A stretch of 64,000 nt of DNA from Pseudazoarcus pumilus (lineage in GTDB: Bacteria > Pseudomonadota > Gammaproteobacteria > Burkholderiales > Rhodocyclaceae), in the NCBI RefSeq assembly GCF_002872475.1, contig NZ_CP025682.1:682001-746000 (forward strand). Direction: 5' to 3'. The notes beneath the pieces are model-generated. The model ran no database searches. It was not told the DNA's origin and saw nothing but the letters and a program-made list of their open reading frames with translations. Both the position numbers and the translations under genes were made by a program. Shown here piece after piece: positions 25,827 through 36,135 of this stretch (positions within the stretch are counted from its first letter, which is position 1; the number at the start of each line of letters is the position of its first letter).

Positions 25827-26663
25827 ATGCTGCGTATCGCCGTGCTCACCGCCCTGGCCATGCTGGCCTTCGCCGCCAATTCCGTGCTGTGCCGTCTGGC
25901 GCTGCGCGACGGCGACATCGATCCGGCCAGCTTCACGCTCATCCGCATCCTCTCGGGCGCGCTCGTGCTGTGGGTCATCGTGCGCGTGCGCGCCGGCGTC
26001 GCTGCCGGGTCGCGCGGCGACTGGTTTTCCGCCGCAACGCTGTTCGCCTATGCGGCGGCCTTCTCCTATGCCTATGTCGGCCTGTCGGCCGGTGCCGGTG
26101 CGTTGCTGCTGTTCGGCGCCGTGCAGGCGACCATGATCCTCACCGCGTTGATGCGCGGCGAGCGCATGTCGGCCGTGCAATGGGGTGGTTTCGCGCTTGC
26201 CGTGGGCGGGCTGCTCGCGCTGCTCTCGCCGGGGCTCACTGCGCCGCCCTGGTTCCCGTCGCTGCTGATGATCATCGCCGGCATCGCGTGGGGCGCATAC
26301 TCGTTGCGCGGTCGCGGCAACACCGATCCGCTGGCGACGACCGCCGGCAACTTCCTGCGCGGCGTGCCGATGGTCGTGGTGCTGGCCGCGCTCGCGTGGC
26401 CGTGGCTGCACGCGACGCCGGCGGGCGTCGTGCCGGCGGTGATCTCGGGTGCGCTCGCCTCGGGCATCGGCTACGCGATCTGGTATGCGGCGCTGCCGCG
26501 TCTGGCGGCGACCTCGGCGGCGACGGTGCAGCTGTCGGTGCCGGTGATCGCGGCGGCCGGCGGCGCACTGTTGCTGGCCGAGCCGCTCACGTTGCGCCTG
26601 TTGCTGGCCTCGGCGGCGACGCTGGGCGGCATCTGGCTGGTGATTCGCTGGCGCCGCGCCTGA
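25827..26663 (+). CDS. EamA/DMT-family membrane transporter
   Basis: 278 aa with about ten hydrophobic segments in two EamA repeats of five. [28 protein letters not shown]...[14 protein letters not shown] is the N-terminal repeat signature, and [43 protein letters not shown] that of the second. Substrate unknown; relatives export amino acids or metabolites. Monocistronic between tRNA-Leu and the Bax-inhibitor gene. Confidence 0.9.
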   Translation: MLRIAVLTALAMLAFAANSVLCRLALRDGDIDPASFTLIRILSGALVLWVIVRVRAGVAAGSRGDWFSAATLFAYAAAFSYAYVGLSAGAGALLLFGAVQATMILTALMRGERMSAVQWGGFALAVGGLLALLSPGLTAPPWFPSLLMIIAGIAWGAYSLRGRGNTDPLATTAGNFLRGVPMVVVLAALAWPWLHATPAGVVPAVISGALASGIGYAIWYAALPRLAATSAATVQLSVPVIAAAGGALLLAEPLTLRLLLASAATLGGIWLVIRWRRA

Positions 26664-26773
26664 GCCGCCCTCGGCAGCGACGGAACTCGGTTATCATCTG
26701 GCGGTCCGAAGCAACGATATCGAAGCGCCCGAAAGACGTGGCGCGCGACAAACCAGAAGGAGGAAAGGCACCC

Positions 26774-27439
26774 ATGATCGATCGGAGCATTGCAGCCAAC
26801 CGGAGCGAGGCTTCGGTACTGTCGACCAACAAGGTCATTCGCAACACCTACATCCTGCTGTCGCTGACGCTGGCGTTCTCGGCCGTCACGGCCGGGGTGT
26901 CGATGGCGCTGAACCTGCCGCATCCGGGCATCATCCTGACCCTGATCGGTTATTTCGGCCTGTTGTTTCTGGTGACCAAGCTGCGCAACAGTTCGACCGG
27001 CATCCTCGCCGTGTTCGCGCTGACCGGCTTCATGGGCTACACGCTGGGCCCCATCCTGACCATGTATCTGTCGCTGCCCAACGGCGGCCAGATCGTCATG
27101 CAGGCACTGGGCGGCACGGCCGCGATCTTCCTCGGCCTGTCCGGCTACGCGCTGACCTCGCGCAAGGACTTCTCGTTCATGGGTGGCTTCCTGATGGTCG
27201 GCATCCTGGTGGCCTTCCTGGCCGGTCTGGGCGCGATCTTCTTCCAGATGCCCGCGCTGTCGCTGGCCGTGTCGGCGATGTTCGTGCTGCTGATGTCGGG
27301 CCTGATCCTGTGGGAGACGAGCAACATCATCCACGGTGGCGAGACCAACTACATCATGGCCACGGTCACGCTGTACGTGTCGATCTACAATCTCTTCACC
27401 AGCCTGCTGCACCTGCTCGGGGTGTTCAACAACGAGTGA
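26774..27439 (+). CDS. Bax inhibitor-1/YccA-family membrane protein
   Basis: 221 aa, seven hydrophobic segments. MIDRSIAANRSEASVLSTNKVIRNTYILLSLTLAFSAVTAGVSMAL and the C-terminal LYVSIYNLFTSLLHLLG are typical of proteobacterial YccA, which modulates the FtsH protease in E. coli. The start was chosen at ATG 26774 behind AAGGAGG; the same frame is open far upstream but without sense. A TATCAT -10-like element lies near 26692-26697. A terminator follows. Confidence 0.92.
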   Translation: MIDRSIAANRSEASVLSTNKVIRNTYILLSLTLAFSAVTAGVSMALNLPHPGIILTLIGYFGLLFLVTKLRNSSTGILAVFALTGFMGYTLGPILTMYLSLPNGGQIVMQALGGTAAIFLGLSGYALTSRKDFSFMGGFLMVGILVAFLAGLGAIFFQMPALSLAVSAMFVLLMSGLILWETSNIIHGGETNYIMATVTLYVSIYNLFTSLLHLLGVFNNE

Positions 27440-27477
27440 TGCGGCGCGCGCCAGACGGCGCGTGAGGCCATGCATGC

Positions 27478-27506
27478 AAGGGCGCCCGCGAGGCGCCCTT
27501 GTCTTT
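27478..27506 (+). terminator. Terminator after the YccA-family gene
   Basis: AAGGGCGCC (27478-27486), loop CGCGA, GGCGCCCTT (27492-27500), then GTCTTTT. 9-bp stem, T run interrupted by one C. Confidence 0.7.
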
Positions 27507-27634
27507 TGCGGCCGATGTGCTGGCAGTGTCGTGGTGCGCTGCGGTTACAATGCACGGCTTCACGACCCGGAACGACGTTATCGGCACGATCCCGATCGGT
27601 CCGGGCGACCCAAATCCAAGCAGGGGCAGCGTCG

Positions 27635-28603
27635 ATGAAAACCACGTTTCTGGACTTCGAGCGTCCGGTCGCCGAACTCGAGGAAAAGATCGCTCAACTG
27701 CGCTTCGTGCAGGACGACCCGGCGGTCGACCTGTCGGGCGAGATCGCCCGTCTCGAGAAGAAGAGCGAATCACTCACCCGCGATCTTTACGCCAAGCTCA
27801 CGCCGTGGCAGATCTCGCAGGTCGCGCGTCATCCGCAGCGGCCGTACACGCTCGACTATGTGCGCGAAGTCTTCACCGACTTCCGCGAGTTGCACGGCGA
27901 TCGCAGCTATGCCGATGACCAGGCCATCGTCGGCGGGCTGGCGCGCTTCAACGGCGCGAGCTGCGTCGTGATCGGCCACCAGAAGGGGCGCGACACCAAG
28001 GAGAAGATCGCGCGCAATTTCGGCATGCCGCGCCCCGAGGGCTATCGCAAGGCGATGCGCCTGATGCGCCTGGCCGAGAAGTTCAACCTGCCCATCTTCA
28101 CCTTCGTCGACACGCCGGGCGCCTATCCGGGCATCGGCGCCGAGGAGCGTGGCCAGTCCGAGGCCATCGGCCGCAATCTCTATGTGATGGCGGAGTTGAA
28201 GGTGCCGATCATCTCCACCGTGATCGGCGAGGGCGGCTCCGGTGGCGCGCTGGCGATCGCCGTCGGCGATCAGGTGCTGATGCTGCAGTATTCCACTTAT
28301 TCGGTGATCTCGCCCGAAGGCTGCGCCTCCATCCTGTGGAAAAGCCCCGACAAGGCGTCGGCGGCCGCCGAGGCGATGGGGATTACCGCCGAGCGGCTGC
28401 ACGGCCTGGGTCTGATCGACCGCGTCGTGCCCGAGCCGGTGGGCGGCGCGCATCGCGACTACGGCGCGATGGCGGCCTCGCTGCGCAAGGCCTTGCAGGA
28501 GTCGCTGCGCCAGGTGGCCGATCTCGATGTCGACGAACTGCTCGAGCGACGCTTTGATCGGCTGATGAGCCATGGCCGCTTCAAGGACCAGGGCGCAGCC
28601 TGA
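27635..28603 (+). CDS. accA: Acetyl-CoA carboxylase carboxyltransferase subunit alpha
   Basis: 322 aa. With AccD transfers carboxyl from biotin to acetyl-CoA, the first step of fatty-acid synthesis. [70 protein letters not shown] and [16 protein letters not shown] are signature stretches. ATG 27635 gives the standard N terminus. TACAAT (27546-27551) is a likely -10. The 3' end overlaps tilS by 32 bp. Confidence 0.97.
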   Translation: MKTTFLDFERPVAELEEKIAQLRFVQDDPAVDLSGEIARLEKKSESLTRDLYAKLTPWQISQVARHPQRPYTLDYVREVFTDFRELHGDRSYADDQAIVGGLARFNGASCVVIGHQKGRDTKEKIARNFGMPRPEGYRKAMRLMRLAEKFNLPIFTFVDTPGAYPGIGAEERGQSEAIGRNLYVMAELKVPIISTVIGEGGSGGALAIAVGDQVLMLQYSTYSVISPEGCASILWKSPDKASAAAEAMGITAERLHGLGLIDRVVPEPVGGAHRDYGAMAASLRKALQESLRQVADLDVDELLERRFDRLMSHGRFKDQGAA

Positions 28604-29927
28604 TCCGATCCTCGCCGGCCGCGTCGCGGCCGTGCTCGACGCGGCCGGCGTCGGCCCCGGCAGCCGGCTGTGCGTCGCACTCTCGGGCGGGGTCGACTCG
28701 GTGGTCACGCTGCACCAGCTCGCTGCGCTGCGCAAAGAGCGCGGCTTTGTGTTGCGTGCCGCGCACGTCGATCATGGCCTGCAGCCGGCCGCCGGCGACT
28801 GGGCGGCTTTCTGCGAGCGTCTGTGTGCCGGGCTCGGTGTCGAAATCGACGTTTTTCCCGTGACGGTGCGCCGTGACCACCCCGACGGGCTCGAGGCGGC
28901 CGCGCGCGAGGCGCGCCATGGCGCGCTGGCGACGCTCACGGTCGACTGGCTGGTGTTTGGCCATCATCTCGACGATCAGGCAGAGACCGTGCTGTTCCGC
29001 CTGTTGCGCGGCGTCGGCGTGCGCGGTGCGGGCGCGATGGCCGCGTGCGAGCCGGGCGCGCCGGGCCGCTTGCGACCGCTGCTCGAAGTGCGGCGCGGCG
29101 AGATTCTCGAGTACGCGCGCGCGGCCGCCCTGACATGGGTCGAGGATCACAGCAATGCCGACCGGCGTCATGCGCGCAACCGCCTGCGCCATGACGTGCT
29201 GCCATGCGTCGAGGCGGCGTTTCCGCAGGCCGCGGAGATGCTCGCGCGCTCGGCGCTCAACTTTCGAGAAGCCGACGGCCTGCTCGACGAACTGGCGCAT
29301 CAGGATGCGCGCGCCTGCGGTGACGGCGAGCGCTTTTCGCTGGACGCGCTGCGCGCCTTGTCCGCGCCGCGTCTGCGCAACCTGCTGCGCTGGCGCATCC
29401 GCTGCACTGGCGCCGAGGCGCCAGCGCGCGCGCGTCTGCTCGAGGCGGTGCGCCAGTTGCGCAGCACCACGACTCCCTCGCTGCATCTGCCGCTCGGGCA
29501 GGTGGCCTGCTGCCTGCATCGCGGCCGGGTGTGGATCGAGGCAATGCCCATGCGCGCGCATCCGCGGCCGGTCCGCTGGTGCGGCGAGGAGGAAATCGCC
29601 TGGAGCGACGGGCGCGTGCTCTTCGAGCGACGGCGTGGCGAAGGTCTGAGCGCCGCGTTGCTCGAGCGCGGCGAGGTCGTGGTTGCGTCGCGACGGGGGG
29701 GGCTGCGCATGAGCGACGCCCCCGGGCGGCCGCGGCACAGCTTCAAGAATCTCTGTCAGGAAGCCGGTGTGCCGCCGTGGTGGCGCGACCGCCTGCCGGT
29801 GGTGTATGTGGACGACGAGCCGGTGTGGATCGCCGGTGTCGGCATCGCCGCCGCGGCGCGGTGTGCGCCGGGCGAGCGGGGCGTGCTGCCGTCATGGTGG
29901 CGGCCGGGCGCGCCGCTCAGAAGTTGA
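28572..29927 (+). CDS. tilS: tRNA(Ile)-lysidine synthase
   Basis: 451 aa. Converts C34 of tRNA-Ile(CAT) to lysidine. The PP-loop SGGVDS is at residues 38-43, then [10 protein letters not shown] and [24 protein letters not shown]. The C-terminal TilS domains end with the WRDRLPVVY motif. Starts inside accA (32-bp overlap), so it is coupled to accA. Its 3' end overlaps the convergent response-regulator gene by 11 bp. Confidence 0.95.
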   Translation: MAASRTRAQPDPILAGRVAAVLDAAGVGPGSRLCVALSGGVDSVVTLHQLAALRKERGFVLRAAHVDHGLQPAAGDWAAFCERLCAGLGVEIDVFPVTVRRDHPDGLEAAAREARHGALATLTVDWLVFGHHLDDQAETVLFRLLRGVGVRGAGAMAACEPGAPGRLRPLLEVRRGEILEYARAAALTWVEDHSNADRRHARNRLRHDVLPCVEAAFPQAAEMLARSALNFREADGLLDELAHQDARACGDGERFSLDALRALSAPRLRNLLRWRIRCTGAEAPARARLLEAVRQLRSTTTPSLHLPLGQVACCLHRGRVWIEAMPMRAHPRPVRWCGEEEIAWSDGRVLFERRRGEGLSAALLERGEVVVASRRGGLRMSDAPGRPRHSFKNLCQEAGVPPWWRDRLPVVYVDDEPVWIAGVGIAAAARCAPGERGVLPSWWRPGAPLRS

Positions 29928-30522
29928 CGCCCTTGAGCAACTGAGCCAGCTCCACCGCCGAGCGCACGCCCATCTTCTCGAAGATGCGCGAGCGGTGGGC
30001 CTCGACGGTGCGCATCGAGATGTCGAGTTCGTCGGCAATGACCTTGTTGTACTTGCCCTCGAGGATGAGCGCCATGACTTCGCGCTCGCGCGCGGTCAGC
30101 AGGGTGAGCTTCTCGGCCACGGCGAGGCTTTCGCTGCGCGCGCGTCGGCGTTCGGCGTCGATTTCCATCGCGCGCTGAATCACGGCAATCAGGTCGCCGT
30201 CGTCGAAGGGCTTCTCGATGAAGTCGTAGGCGCCCTTCTTGAGCGCGGCCACGGCCATCGGCACGTCGCCGTGGCCGGTGATGAAGATCACCGGCAACTC
30301 GTTGCCGCGCGCACGCAGCGCGTCGAAGCATTCGAGCCCGCTCATGCCTTCCATGCGGATGTCGAGCACCACGCAGCCGTTCCAGTCGGGTGTGATCGCG
30401 GCGAGGAAGTCTTCCGCGCTGGACCACGTGGTGCACGGCAGCTTGCGGGTCTTGAGCAGCCATTGCAGCGCGTCGCGGATGGCTTCGTCGTCGTCGATGA
30501 TGTGGGCGCAGGCGGGGTTCAT
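29917..30522 (-). CDS. FixJ/DctR-type response regulator
   Basis: 201 aa. Receiver domain with acidic pocket D10-D12, phospho-acceptor Asp54 (VVLDIRM) and Lys in FIEKPFDDGD, then a LuxR-type helix-turn-helix (about residues 138-195; LTAREREVMALILEGKYNKVIADELDISMRTVEAHRSRIFEKM). The family (FixJ, DctR, NodW) acts as a phosphorylation-dependent activator. It overlaps the kinase gene by 4 bp (ATGA), so they are a pair. The adjacent solute-binding protein gene suggests C4-dicarboxylate control, by inference. Confidence 0.9.
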   Translation of the reverse strand: MNPACAHIIDDDEAIRDALQWLLKTRKLPCTTWSSAEDFLAAITPDWNGCVVLDIRMEGMSGLECFDALRARGNELPVIFITGHGDVPMAVAALKKGAYDFIEKPFDDGDLIAVIQRAMEIDAERRRARSESLAVAEKLTLLTAREREVMALILEGKYNKVIADELDISMRTVEAHRSRIFEKMGVRSAVELAQLLKGVNF

Positions 30523-32513
30523 GCGGGGATCGCTTCCTTTTCGACGGAGAGGGTGAGGATGAACACCGAGCCGCCTTCCGCGCCGGGCTCGAACACCAGG
30601 CGGCCGTGGTGCAGTTCGGCGATCGAGCGGCAGATGTTCAGGCCCATGCCCATGCCTTCCTGCTTGGTCGAGAAGAAGGGCTCGAACAGCCGCTTGGCAA
30701 CCTCGGGCGGGATACCGTCGCCGCGGTCGGCCACGCGCAGCACCAGCTGGTCGCTGAGGCGTCGTGTCGAGACCTTGACCACGCGGCGCTCGCGCGGCAA
30801 CTGGCCAATGGCGTCCATCGCGTTGCGCACCAGGTTGACCACCAGCTGCTCGATCATCACCGGGTCGGCCGTGAGTGGCGGCAGCGCTTCGCCCAGGTCG
30901 AGTTCCATGCGGATCTGGCGTTTGCGCGCGTCGGCGTCCATCAGTTCCACGGCTTCGCGGATCACGGCATTGAGGGCGAGCGGTTCGCGCTTGGGCTCGG
31001 AGCGGCGCACGAAGTCATGCACGCGGTGGATGATGGCCGCGGCGCGGTAGGCCTGGCGGGCGATCTTCTCATGCACCTCGCGCAATTCGTCGGGGTCGAT
31101 CTCGCCTTCGGCGAGCAGATTCAGGCAGCCGCTGTTGTAGGTGTTGATCGCCGCCAGCGGCTGGTTGAGTTCGTGCGCCAGCGTGGAGGCCATCTCGCCC
31201 ATCGTGATCAGGCGCGAGGTGGCCTGCAGGCGCTCGTCCTGCTGGCGGGCCAGTTCGCGCGCACGTTTGCGCTCGGTGATGTCCATGATCGATCCCATCC
31301 ATCCGGTTTGCCGCCCCGAGGCGTCGATCAGCGGCGCCTCGAAGATGAGGGCGTCGAGCGCCTCGCCGTTCTTGCGCCGCAGCCGCACCTCCACGCCCGC
31401 GCGCGGCCCCTGGCCGGAGAGGATCATGTCGTGGATCTCCTGCAGGCGTTCGATGTGCTCGGGATGCCAGTAGGGCATGGGCGGGCGCAGGCCGATGAGT
31501 TCGTCGGCGGTGAAGCCGACCATGTTGCAGAAGGCCGGATTGACGTAGGTGATGCGCCCGGTCAGGTCGCGTGCGCGCAGGCCCGTGAGCAGCGAATCCT
31601 CCATCGCCTTGCGGAACAGCGTCTCGCCGCGCAGTGCCTGCTCGGCTGCCAGGCGCCGCTTGAGTTGGCGACGCAGCATCCAGAAGCTCCAGATCAGCAC
31701 CATTGCGAGAATCAGGATGGAACTGGTCAGCAGCACCGGGATCCAGCGCACGTCGTCGCGGTAGGCGGTGATCTGCAGCAGCAGGCCGTGTCCTGGCGGG
31801 TCGAAGGCCATGGTGTAGCTGTGTGTGTCGGACAGCGGCGCGACGCGTGAGCGCGAGGCGATTTCGCGCCCTTCCGAATCGATCACGCTGACGTGGTATC
31901 TCTCGGTAAACCACCATGGCAGCTCGCGCGCGAGCAGGCCTTCGAGGGAGTAGACTCCCACACTGATGCCGAGCAGGCCCGAATCGGTGAAGGCAGGGAT
32001 GTAGACCTCGAACTGATGGCCGCCGCCGGCAGCCGGGTAGACCGGGCCGTAGACGGGGCGTCCGATGTTGCGCGACAGGTGTGCCAGGTCCGCGTCGAGG
32101 ATGGCCTGCGTGCCGTCCGGGCCGCGTGGTACGGCGTCGGCCAGCGGCGGCAGCGCGCCCAGCGTGCGGGCGTTGGCGTCGAGCCAGATCACGCGCACCA
32201 GGCCGATCTCGGCACGCAGGATCTGGCGCAGGCGCGCGTCGGTTTGCGGCGAGATGTCGGAGACCACCAGTTCCGGCCCGAGCTGGGCGAGCTGGGCCGC
32301 ATTGCGGTCGAGCTGGAATTGCAGGCTCTGCTCCATCCACAGCACGTCGCTGATCAGGGTGTGGCGCTGGGTATCCGCGTCGTGAACCCGGGTGAGCCAC
32401 AGCAAGGCGCCGATGAGCAGCACGAACACCACCAGCGCGACCCAGGTCAGGTGGGTCATGCGGTGCGAGCCGGTCGCGGCAGGGGGAGTGGTTGTGGTAT
32501 CCATTGTGCGCAT
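30519..32513 (-). CDS. DctS-like sensor histidine kinase with PAS domain
   Basis: 664 aa. Membrane span 22-41, a periplasmic sensor domain of about 215 residues (42-256), second span 257-280, PAS domain (about 295-415, ending GSIMDITERKRA), then HisKA with the phospho-acceptor His447 in STLAHELNQPLAAI, and HATPase with NLVRNAMDAI, DRGDGIPPEV and GMGMGLNICRSI. The periplasmic domain and H-box fit DctS-type C4-dicarboxylate sensors. An alternative ATG is 9 bp downstream. Divergent from a TRAP-type solute-binding protein; the 91-bp gap should hold both promoters. Confidence 0.88.
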   Translation of the reverse strand: MRTMDTTTTPPAATGSHRMTHLTWVALVVFVLLIGALLWLTRVHDADTQRHTLISDVLWMEQSLQFQLDRNAAQLAQLGPELVVSDISPQTDARLRQILRAEIGLVRVIWLDANARTLGALPPLADAVPRGPDGTQAILDADLAHLSRNIGRPVYGPVYPAAGGGHQFEVYIPAFTDSGLLGISVGVYSLEGLLARELPWWFTERYHVSVIDSEGREIASRSRVAPLSDTHSYTMAFDPPGHGLLLQITAYRDDVRWIPVLLTSSILILAMVLIWSFWMLRRQLKRRLAAEQALRGETLFRKAMEDSLLTGLRARDLTGRITYVNPAFCNMVGFTADELIGLRPPMPYWHPEHIERLQEIHDMILSGQGPRAGVEVRLRRKNGEALDALIFEAPLIDASGRQTGWMGSIMDITERKRARELARQQDERLQATSRLITMGEMASTLAHELNQPLAAINTYNSGCLNLLAEGEIDPDELREVHEKIARQAYRAAAIIHRVHDFVRRSEPKREPLALNAVIREAVELMDADARKRQIRMELDLGEALPPLTADPVMIEQLVVNLVRNAMDAIGQLPRERRVVKVSTRRLSDQLVLRVADRGDGIPPEVAKRLFEPFFSTKQEGMGMGLNICRSIAELHHGRLVFEPGAEGGSVFILTLSVEKEAIPA

Positions 32514-32604
32514 CCGTCGCCCCCGGTGGCGGCGATGTCTTGCGGGGCTTGTGTGTGGCGGCTGTCATGTTAATTGAGAACGCGCCCGGAATGGAGGCAA
32601 GACC

Positions 32605-33612
32605 ATGAGACGCCTTTCGGCGTTGATCCTGCTGCTGATGCTTGCTGCGGCGCCGCTGCCCGCTGCGGCAGACGAATCCATCGTGATCCGCTTCAGCCAC
32701 GTGGTGTCGCCGGACGCACCCAAGGGCAAGGCGGCCGAATTCTTCGCGCAGCGCGCGGCCGAGCTCACGCGCGGTCGCGTGCGCGTCGAGGTGTACGCCG
32801 ACAGCGAGCTGTATGCCGACCGCGACGAGATGGAGGCCCTGCAACTGGGTGCGGTGCACATGCTCGCACCCTCGCTGGCCAAGTTCAGCGTGCTCGGGGC
32901 CAATGGCTTCGAGCTGTTCGATCTGCCCTACATCTTCGAAGACCGGCGCGCCCTGCGTGCGGTGACCGAGGGGCCCATCGGCGAGCGCCTGCTCGAGTCG
33001 CTCGAGGATCGTGGCATCAAGGGGCTGGCGTTCTGGGACAACGGTTTCAAGTCCTTCTCGGCGAACACGCCGATCCGCGTGCCCGCCGATCTGGCCGGCA
33101 AGCGCATGCGCATCCAGGCCTCGCGCGTCATCGAGGAGCAGATGCTCGCGCTCGGCGCGGTGCCGCACATGATGTCGTTCTCCGATGTCTACGAGGCCTT
33201 GCGCGCCGGCGTCGTGGACGGCACCGAGAATCCGCACTCCAATCTCTACACGCAGCGCATGCACGAGGTCCAGCCCTATCTCGCGCTCACCGAACACGGC
33301 TACCTGGGCTATGCCGTGATCGTCAACAAGCGCTTCTGGGACACATTGCCGCGCGGTGTGCGGCGCCCGCTCGAGCGCGCCATGCGCGAGGCCACGACCT
33401 ATGCCAACCGCATCGCTCGTGAGGAGAACCAGCTCGCCCTCGAGGCTATCCTCGCGGCCGGCACCACCGAAGTCCATGTGCTCGACGCGGCCGCGCGAGC
33501 GGCCTTCCGGCGCGCGCTGCTGCCGGTGCATCAAAGTGCGGCTGAGCGCATCGGCGAGGATCTGCTCGCAGAGGTCTATCGGGCGACCGGTTTCGATCCG
33601 CAGCGCAAGTGA
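32605..33612 (+). CDS. TRAP-type C4-dicarboxylate-binding periplasmic protein, orphan
   Basis: 335 aa, DctP family. Signal peptide residues 1-22 (LLLMLAAAPLPAAADES). IVIRFSHVVSPDAPKGKAAEFFAQRAAELTRGRVRVEVY, the GLAFWDNGFKSFS stretch and AGKRMRIQASRVIEEQM (conserved ligand-binding Arg region) are typical. No dctQ or dctM permease gene follows: the next gene is ndk after 115 bp. It may deliver ligand to a permease encoded elsewhere or act as a co-sensor of the divergent DctS-like kinase. Confidence 0.88.
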   Translation: MRRLSALILLLMLAAAPLPAAADESIVIRFSHVVSPDAPKGKAAEFFAQRAAELTRGRVRVEVYADSELYADRDEMEALQLGAVHMLAPSLAKFSVLGANGFELFDLPYIFEDRRALRAVTEGPIGERLLESLEDRGIKGLAFWDNGFKSFSANTPIRVPADLAGKRMRIQASRVIEEQMLALGAVPHMMSFSDVYEALRAGVVDGTENPHSNLYTQRMHEVQPYLALTEHGYLGYAVIVNKRFWDTLPRGVRRPLERAMREATTYANRIAREENQLALEAILAAGTTEVHVLDAAARAAFRRALLPVHQSAAERIGEDLLAEVYRATGFDPQRK

Positions 33613-33727
33613 TGCGATGCGCCGGGAGTGCGCACAAACTGGATGAGAAGGCCTGCGGTTACTGATAGACTACAGGGCTTTATCCACATCCTGACCCGAG
33701 CGCGGGCAGACTACCGGAGAATCCTGC

Positions 33728-34153
33728 ATGGCCAACGAACGCACGCTTTCCATCATCAAGCCCGATGCCGTCGCGAAGAACGTGATCGGCAAGATCTACC
33801 AGCGTTTCGAGGACGCCGGACTGAAGGTCGTCGCCGCGCGCATGATGCACCTGTCCGAGCGCGAGGCCTCGCAGTTCTACGCCGTGCACAAGGAGCGCCC
33901 GTTCTTCAAGGATCTGGTGTCGTTCATGATTTCCGGCCCGGTCATGGTGCAGGCGCTCGAAGGTGAGGGCGCCATCGCCAAGAACCGCGACCTGATGGGC
34001 GCGACCGATCCCAAGAAGGCCGAGCCGGGCACCATTCGCGCCGACTTCGCCGATTCGATCGACGCCAACGCCGTGCACGGCTCGGACGCGCCGGAAACGG
34101 CCGCGGCCGAAATCGCCTTCTTCTTCCCCGGTCTGGACGTCCACGGCCGCTGA
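33728..34153 (+). CDS. ndk: Nucleoside diphosphate kinase
   Basis: 141 aa. Balances NTP and dNTP pools via phospho-His117 in NAVHGSD; Lys11 and the [16 protein letters not shown] terminus are conserved. Length equals the bacterial norm. It starts a long co-directional series (ndk to purA). The 115 bp before it hold a TAGACT -10-like element near 33667. Confidence 0.97.
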   Translation: MANERTLSIIKPDAVAKNVIGKIYQRFEDAGLKVVAARMMHLSEREASQFYAVHKERPFFKDLVSFMISGPVMVQALEGEGAIAKNRDLMGATDPKKAEPGTIRADFADSIDANAVHGSDAPETAAAEIAFFFPGLDVHGR

Positions 34154-34199
34154 GGCCCGTGGCCGGCGTTGCCACGCAGCGCCGGCCAGCCCTGATCCC

Positions 34200-35315
34200 A
34201 TGAGCGCCCCGGTCAACCTTCTCGATTTCGACAGTGACGCACTCGTCGCCTGGTTCGCCGGACGCGGCGAGAAGCCGTTCCGTGCGCGCCAGGTGATGCG
34301 CTGGATCCACCGCGACGGCTGCGACGACTTTGCCGCGATGACCGACGTCGCCAAGTCGCTGCGCGCCAAGCTCGGCGAGTGCGCGACAATCCGCGCACCG
34401 CAGCCGGTGCGCGACAGCGTGTCGAACGACGGTACGCGCAAGTGGCTGCTCGACGTCGGCAACGGCAATGCCGTCGAGACGGTGTTCATCCCCGAGGCGC
34501 ATCGCGGCACGTTGTGCGTGTCCTCGCAGGCCGGCTGCGCGCTCGACTGTGCCTTCTGTTCGACCGGCAAGCAGGGCTTCAACCGCAACCTGAGCGCCGG
34601 CGAGATCATCGGCCAGCTGTGGCTGGCCAATCGCCTGCTCGGCGCTGCGCGCGAGGCGGCGACCGATCTCGACGCCGGCGAGAAGGATAACGGGCGCATC
34701 ATCAGCAACGTCGTGATGATGGGCATGGGCGAGCCGCTGGCCAACTTCGACAGCGTCGTCACGGCGCTGCGCCTGATGCTCGACGACAACGCCTACGGTC
34801 TGTCGCGCCGGCGCGTGACGGTGTCGACCTCGGGCATCGTGCCGGCCATGGACCGACTGCGTGACGAATGTCCGGTGGCGCTGGCAGTGTCGCTGCACGC
34901 GCCCGACGATGCGCTGCGCGACCGTCTCGTGCCGATCAACAAGAAGTATCCGCTGGCCCAGCTGATGGCCGCCTGCCGGCGCTATCTGGAGCGCGCGCCG
35001 CGCGACTTCATCACCTTCGAGTACGTCATGCTCGACGGGGTCAACGACCATGACGCCGACGCGCGCAAGCTCGTCGAGCTGGTGCGCGATGTGCCCTGCA
35101 AGTTCAATCTGATACCGTTCAATCCGTTCCCGGGGTCGGAGTTCCGGCGTTCCGGGAGCGAGCGCATCCGGCGTTTCGCCGAGGTGCTGATTGAGGCGGG
35201 CATCGTCACCACCACGCGTCGTACGCGTGGCGAGGACGTCGACGCGGCCTGCGGTCAGCTCGCCGGCCAGGTGCAGGACCGGACGCGGCGCACCACACGC
35301 CTGGTCAAGGCTTGA
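34200..35315 (+). CDS. rlmN: Dual-specificity rRNA/tRNA adenine-C2 methyltransferase RlmN
   Basis: 371 aa radical-SAM enzyme making m2A2503 in 23S rRNA and m2A37 in tRNAs. The CxxxCxxC cluster is C113, C117, C120 ([12 protein letters not shown]). [12 protein letters not shown] and [18 protein letters not shown] are signature stretches. Follows ndk by 46 bp; pilW follows after 16 bp, as in many beta- and gammaproteobacteria. Confidence 0.96.
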   Translation: MSAPVNLLDFDSDALVAWFAGRGEKPFRARQVMRWIHRDGCDDFAAMTDVAKSLRAKLGECATIRAPQPVRDSVSNDGTRKWLLDVGNGNAVETVFIPEAHRGTLCVSSQAGCALDCAFCSTGKQGFNRNLSAGEIIGQLWLANRLLGAAREAATDLDAGEKDNGRIISNVVMMGMGEPLANFDSVVTALRLMLDDNAYGLSRRRVTVSTSGIVPAMDRLRDECPVALAVSLHAPDDALRDRLVPINKKYPLAQLMAACRRYLERAPRDFITFEYVMLDGVNDHDADARKLVELVRDVPCKFNLIPFNPFPGSEFRRSGSERIRRFAEVLIEAGIVTTTRRTRGEDVDAACGQLAGQVQDRTRRTTRLVKA

Positions 35316-35331
35316 TACGGGAGAGGCGGTG

Positions 35332-36135
35332 ATGAAACTTCGCGCAATGCTGTGCTTGCTGGTCGTCACGGCGGCCCTCGCCGGTTGCGCGGGCACCTCC
35401 GCGCCAGGCGAGGAGCAGTTCGCATCCGCCGATCGTCCGGTGCTCGAGACGCCGCCTGCCACCGAGCACGAACAGGCGGCGATGGTGCACATCGACCTGG
35501 GAACGGCCTACTTCGAGGTCGGACGCTACGACGTCGCCCTCGACGAGGCACGCATCGCGCTGGCCTATGCGCCGAATTTCGCGCCGGCCTTTCATCTGAT
35601 GGGTCTGGTGTATATGTTCATCGACGACGATGTCGCCGCGCGCGAGAACTTCCTGCGCGCGCTGCGCAGCGCGCCCAACGACCCGGATTTCAACAACAGC
35701 TACGGCTGGTTCCTGTGCCTGAACGACGAGGAGACCGAAGGGATGCGGCGTCTCGCACTGGCTGCGCGCAATCCCTACTACCGCTCGCCCACACGGCCGC
35801 ATACCAACGCCGGTCTGTGCCATCTGCGCCTGGAGCAGGTCGACGAGGCGGAAACCCAGTTCCGGCGCGCCGTGGCCCTGCAGCAGAACAACCCGGTGGC
35901 GCTGCTGGGGCTGGCCGAAGTGGCCTATCGCAAGGGTGAGCTGGTCTCCGCGCGCGATCAGCTCATCGCACTGCATCGCCGCAGCGAGCCCACCGCACAG
36001 TCCGTGTGGCTGGGGCTGCGCGTCGAGCGTCGCCTGGGCAATCGTGCCGCCGAGGCGAGCTACGCGGCCCAGTTGCGCGGGCGCTTCAGTGATTCTCCCG
36101 AACATCGCGCGATGACGCAGGGTGAGTACGAGTGA
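35332..36135 (+). CDS. pilW: Type IV pilus biogenesis/stability lipoprotein PilW (PilF)
   Basis: 267 aa. Lipoprotein signal with lipobox LAGC (Cys19), then several tetratricopeptide repeats (about residues 50-240: ...AYFEVGRYDVALDEARIALAYAPNFAPAFHLMGLVYMFIDDD...). The family pilots PilQ secretin assembly. I chose ATG 35332; the open frame upstream lies inside rlmN. The last 4 bp overlap rodZ (GTGA). Confidence 0.92.
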   Translation: MKLRAMLCLLVVTAALAGCAGTSAPGEEQFASADRPVLETPPATEHEQAAMVHIDLGTAYFEVGRYDVALDEARIALAYAPNFAPAFHLMGLVYMFIDDDVAARENFLRALRSAPNDPDFNNSYGWFLCLNDEETEGMRRLALAARNPYYRSPTRPHTNAGLCHLRLEQVDEAETQFRRAVALQQNNPVALLGLAEVAYRKGELVSARDQLIALHRRSEPTAQSVWLGLRVERRLGNRAAEASYAAQLRGRFSDSPEHRAMTQGEYE

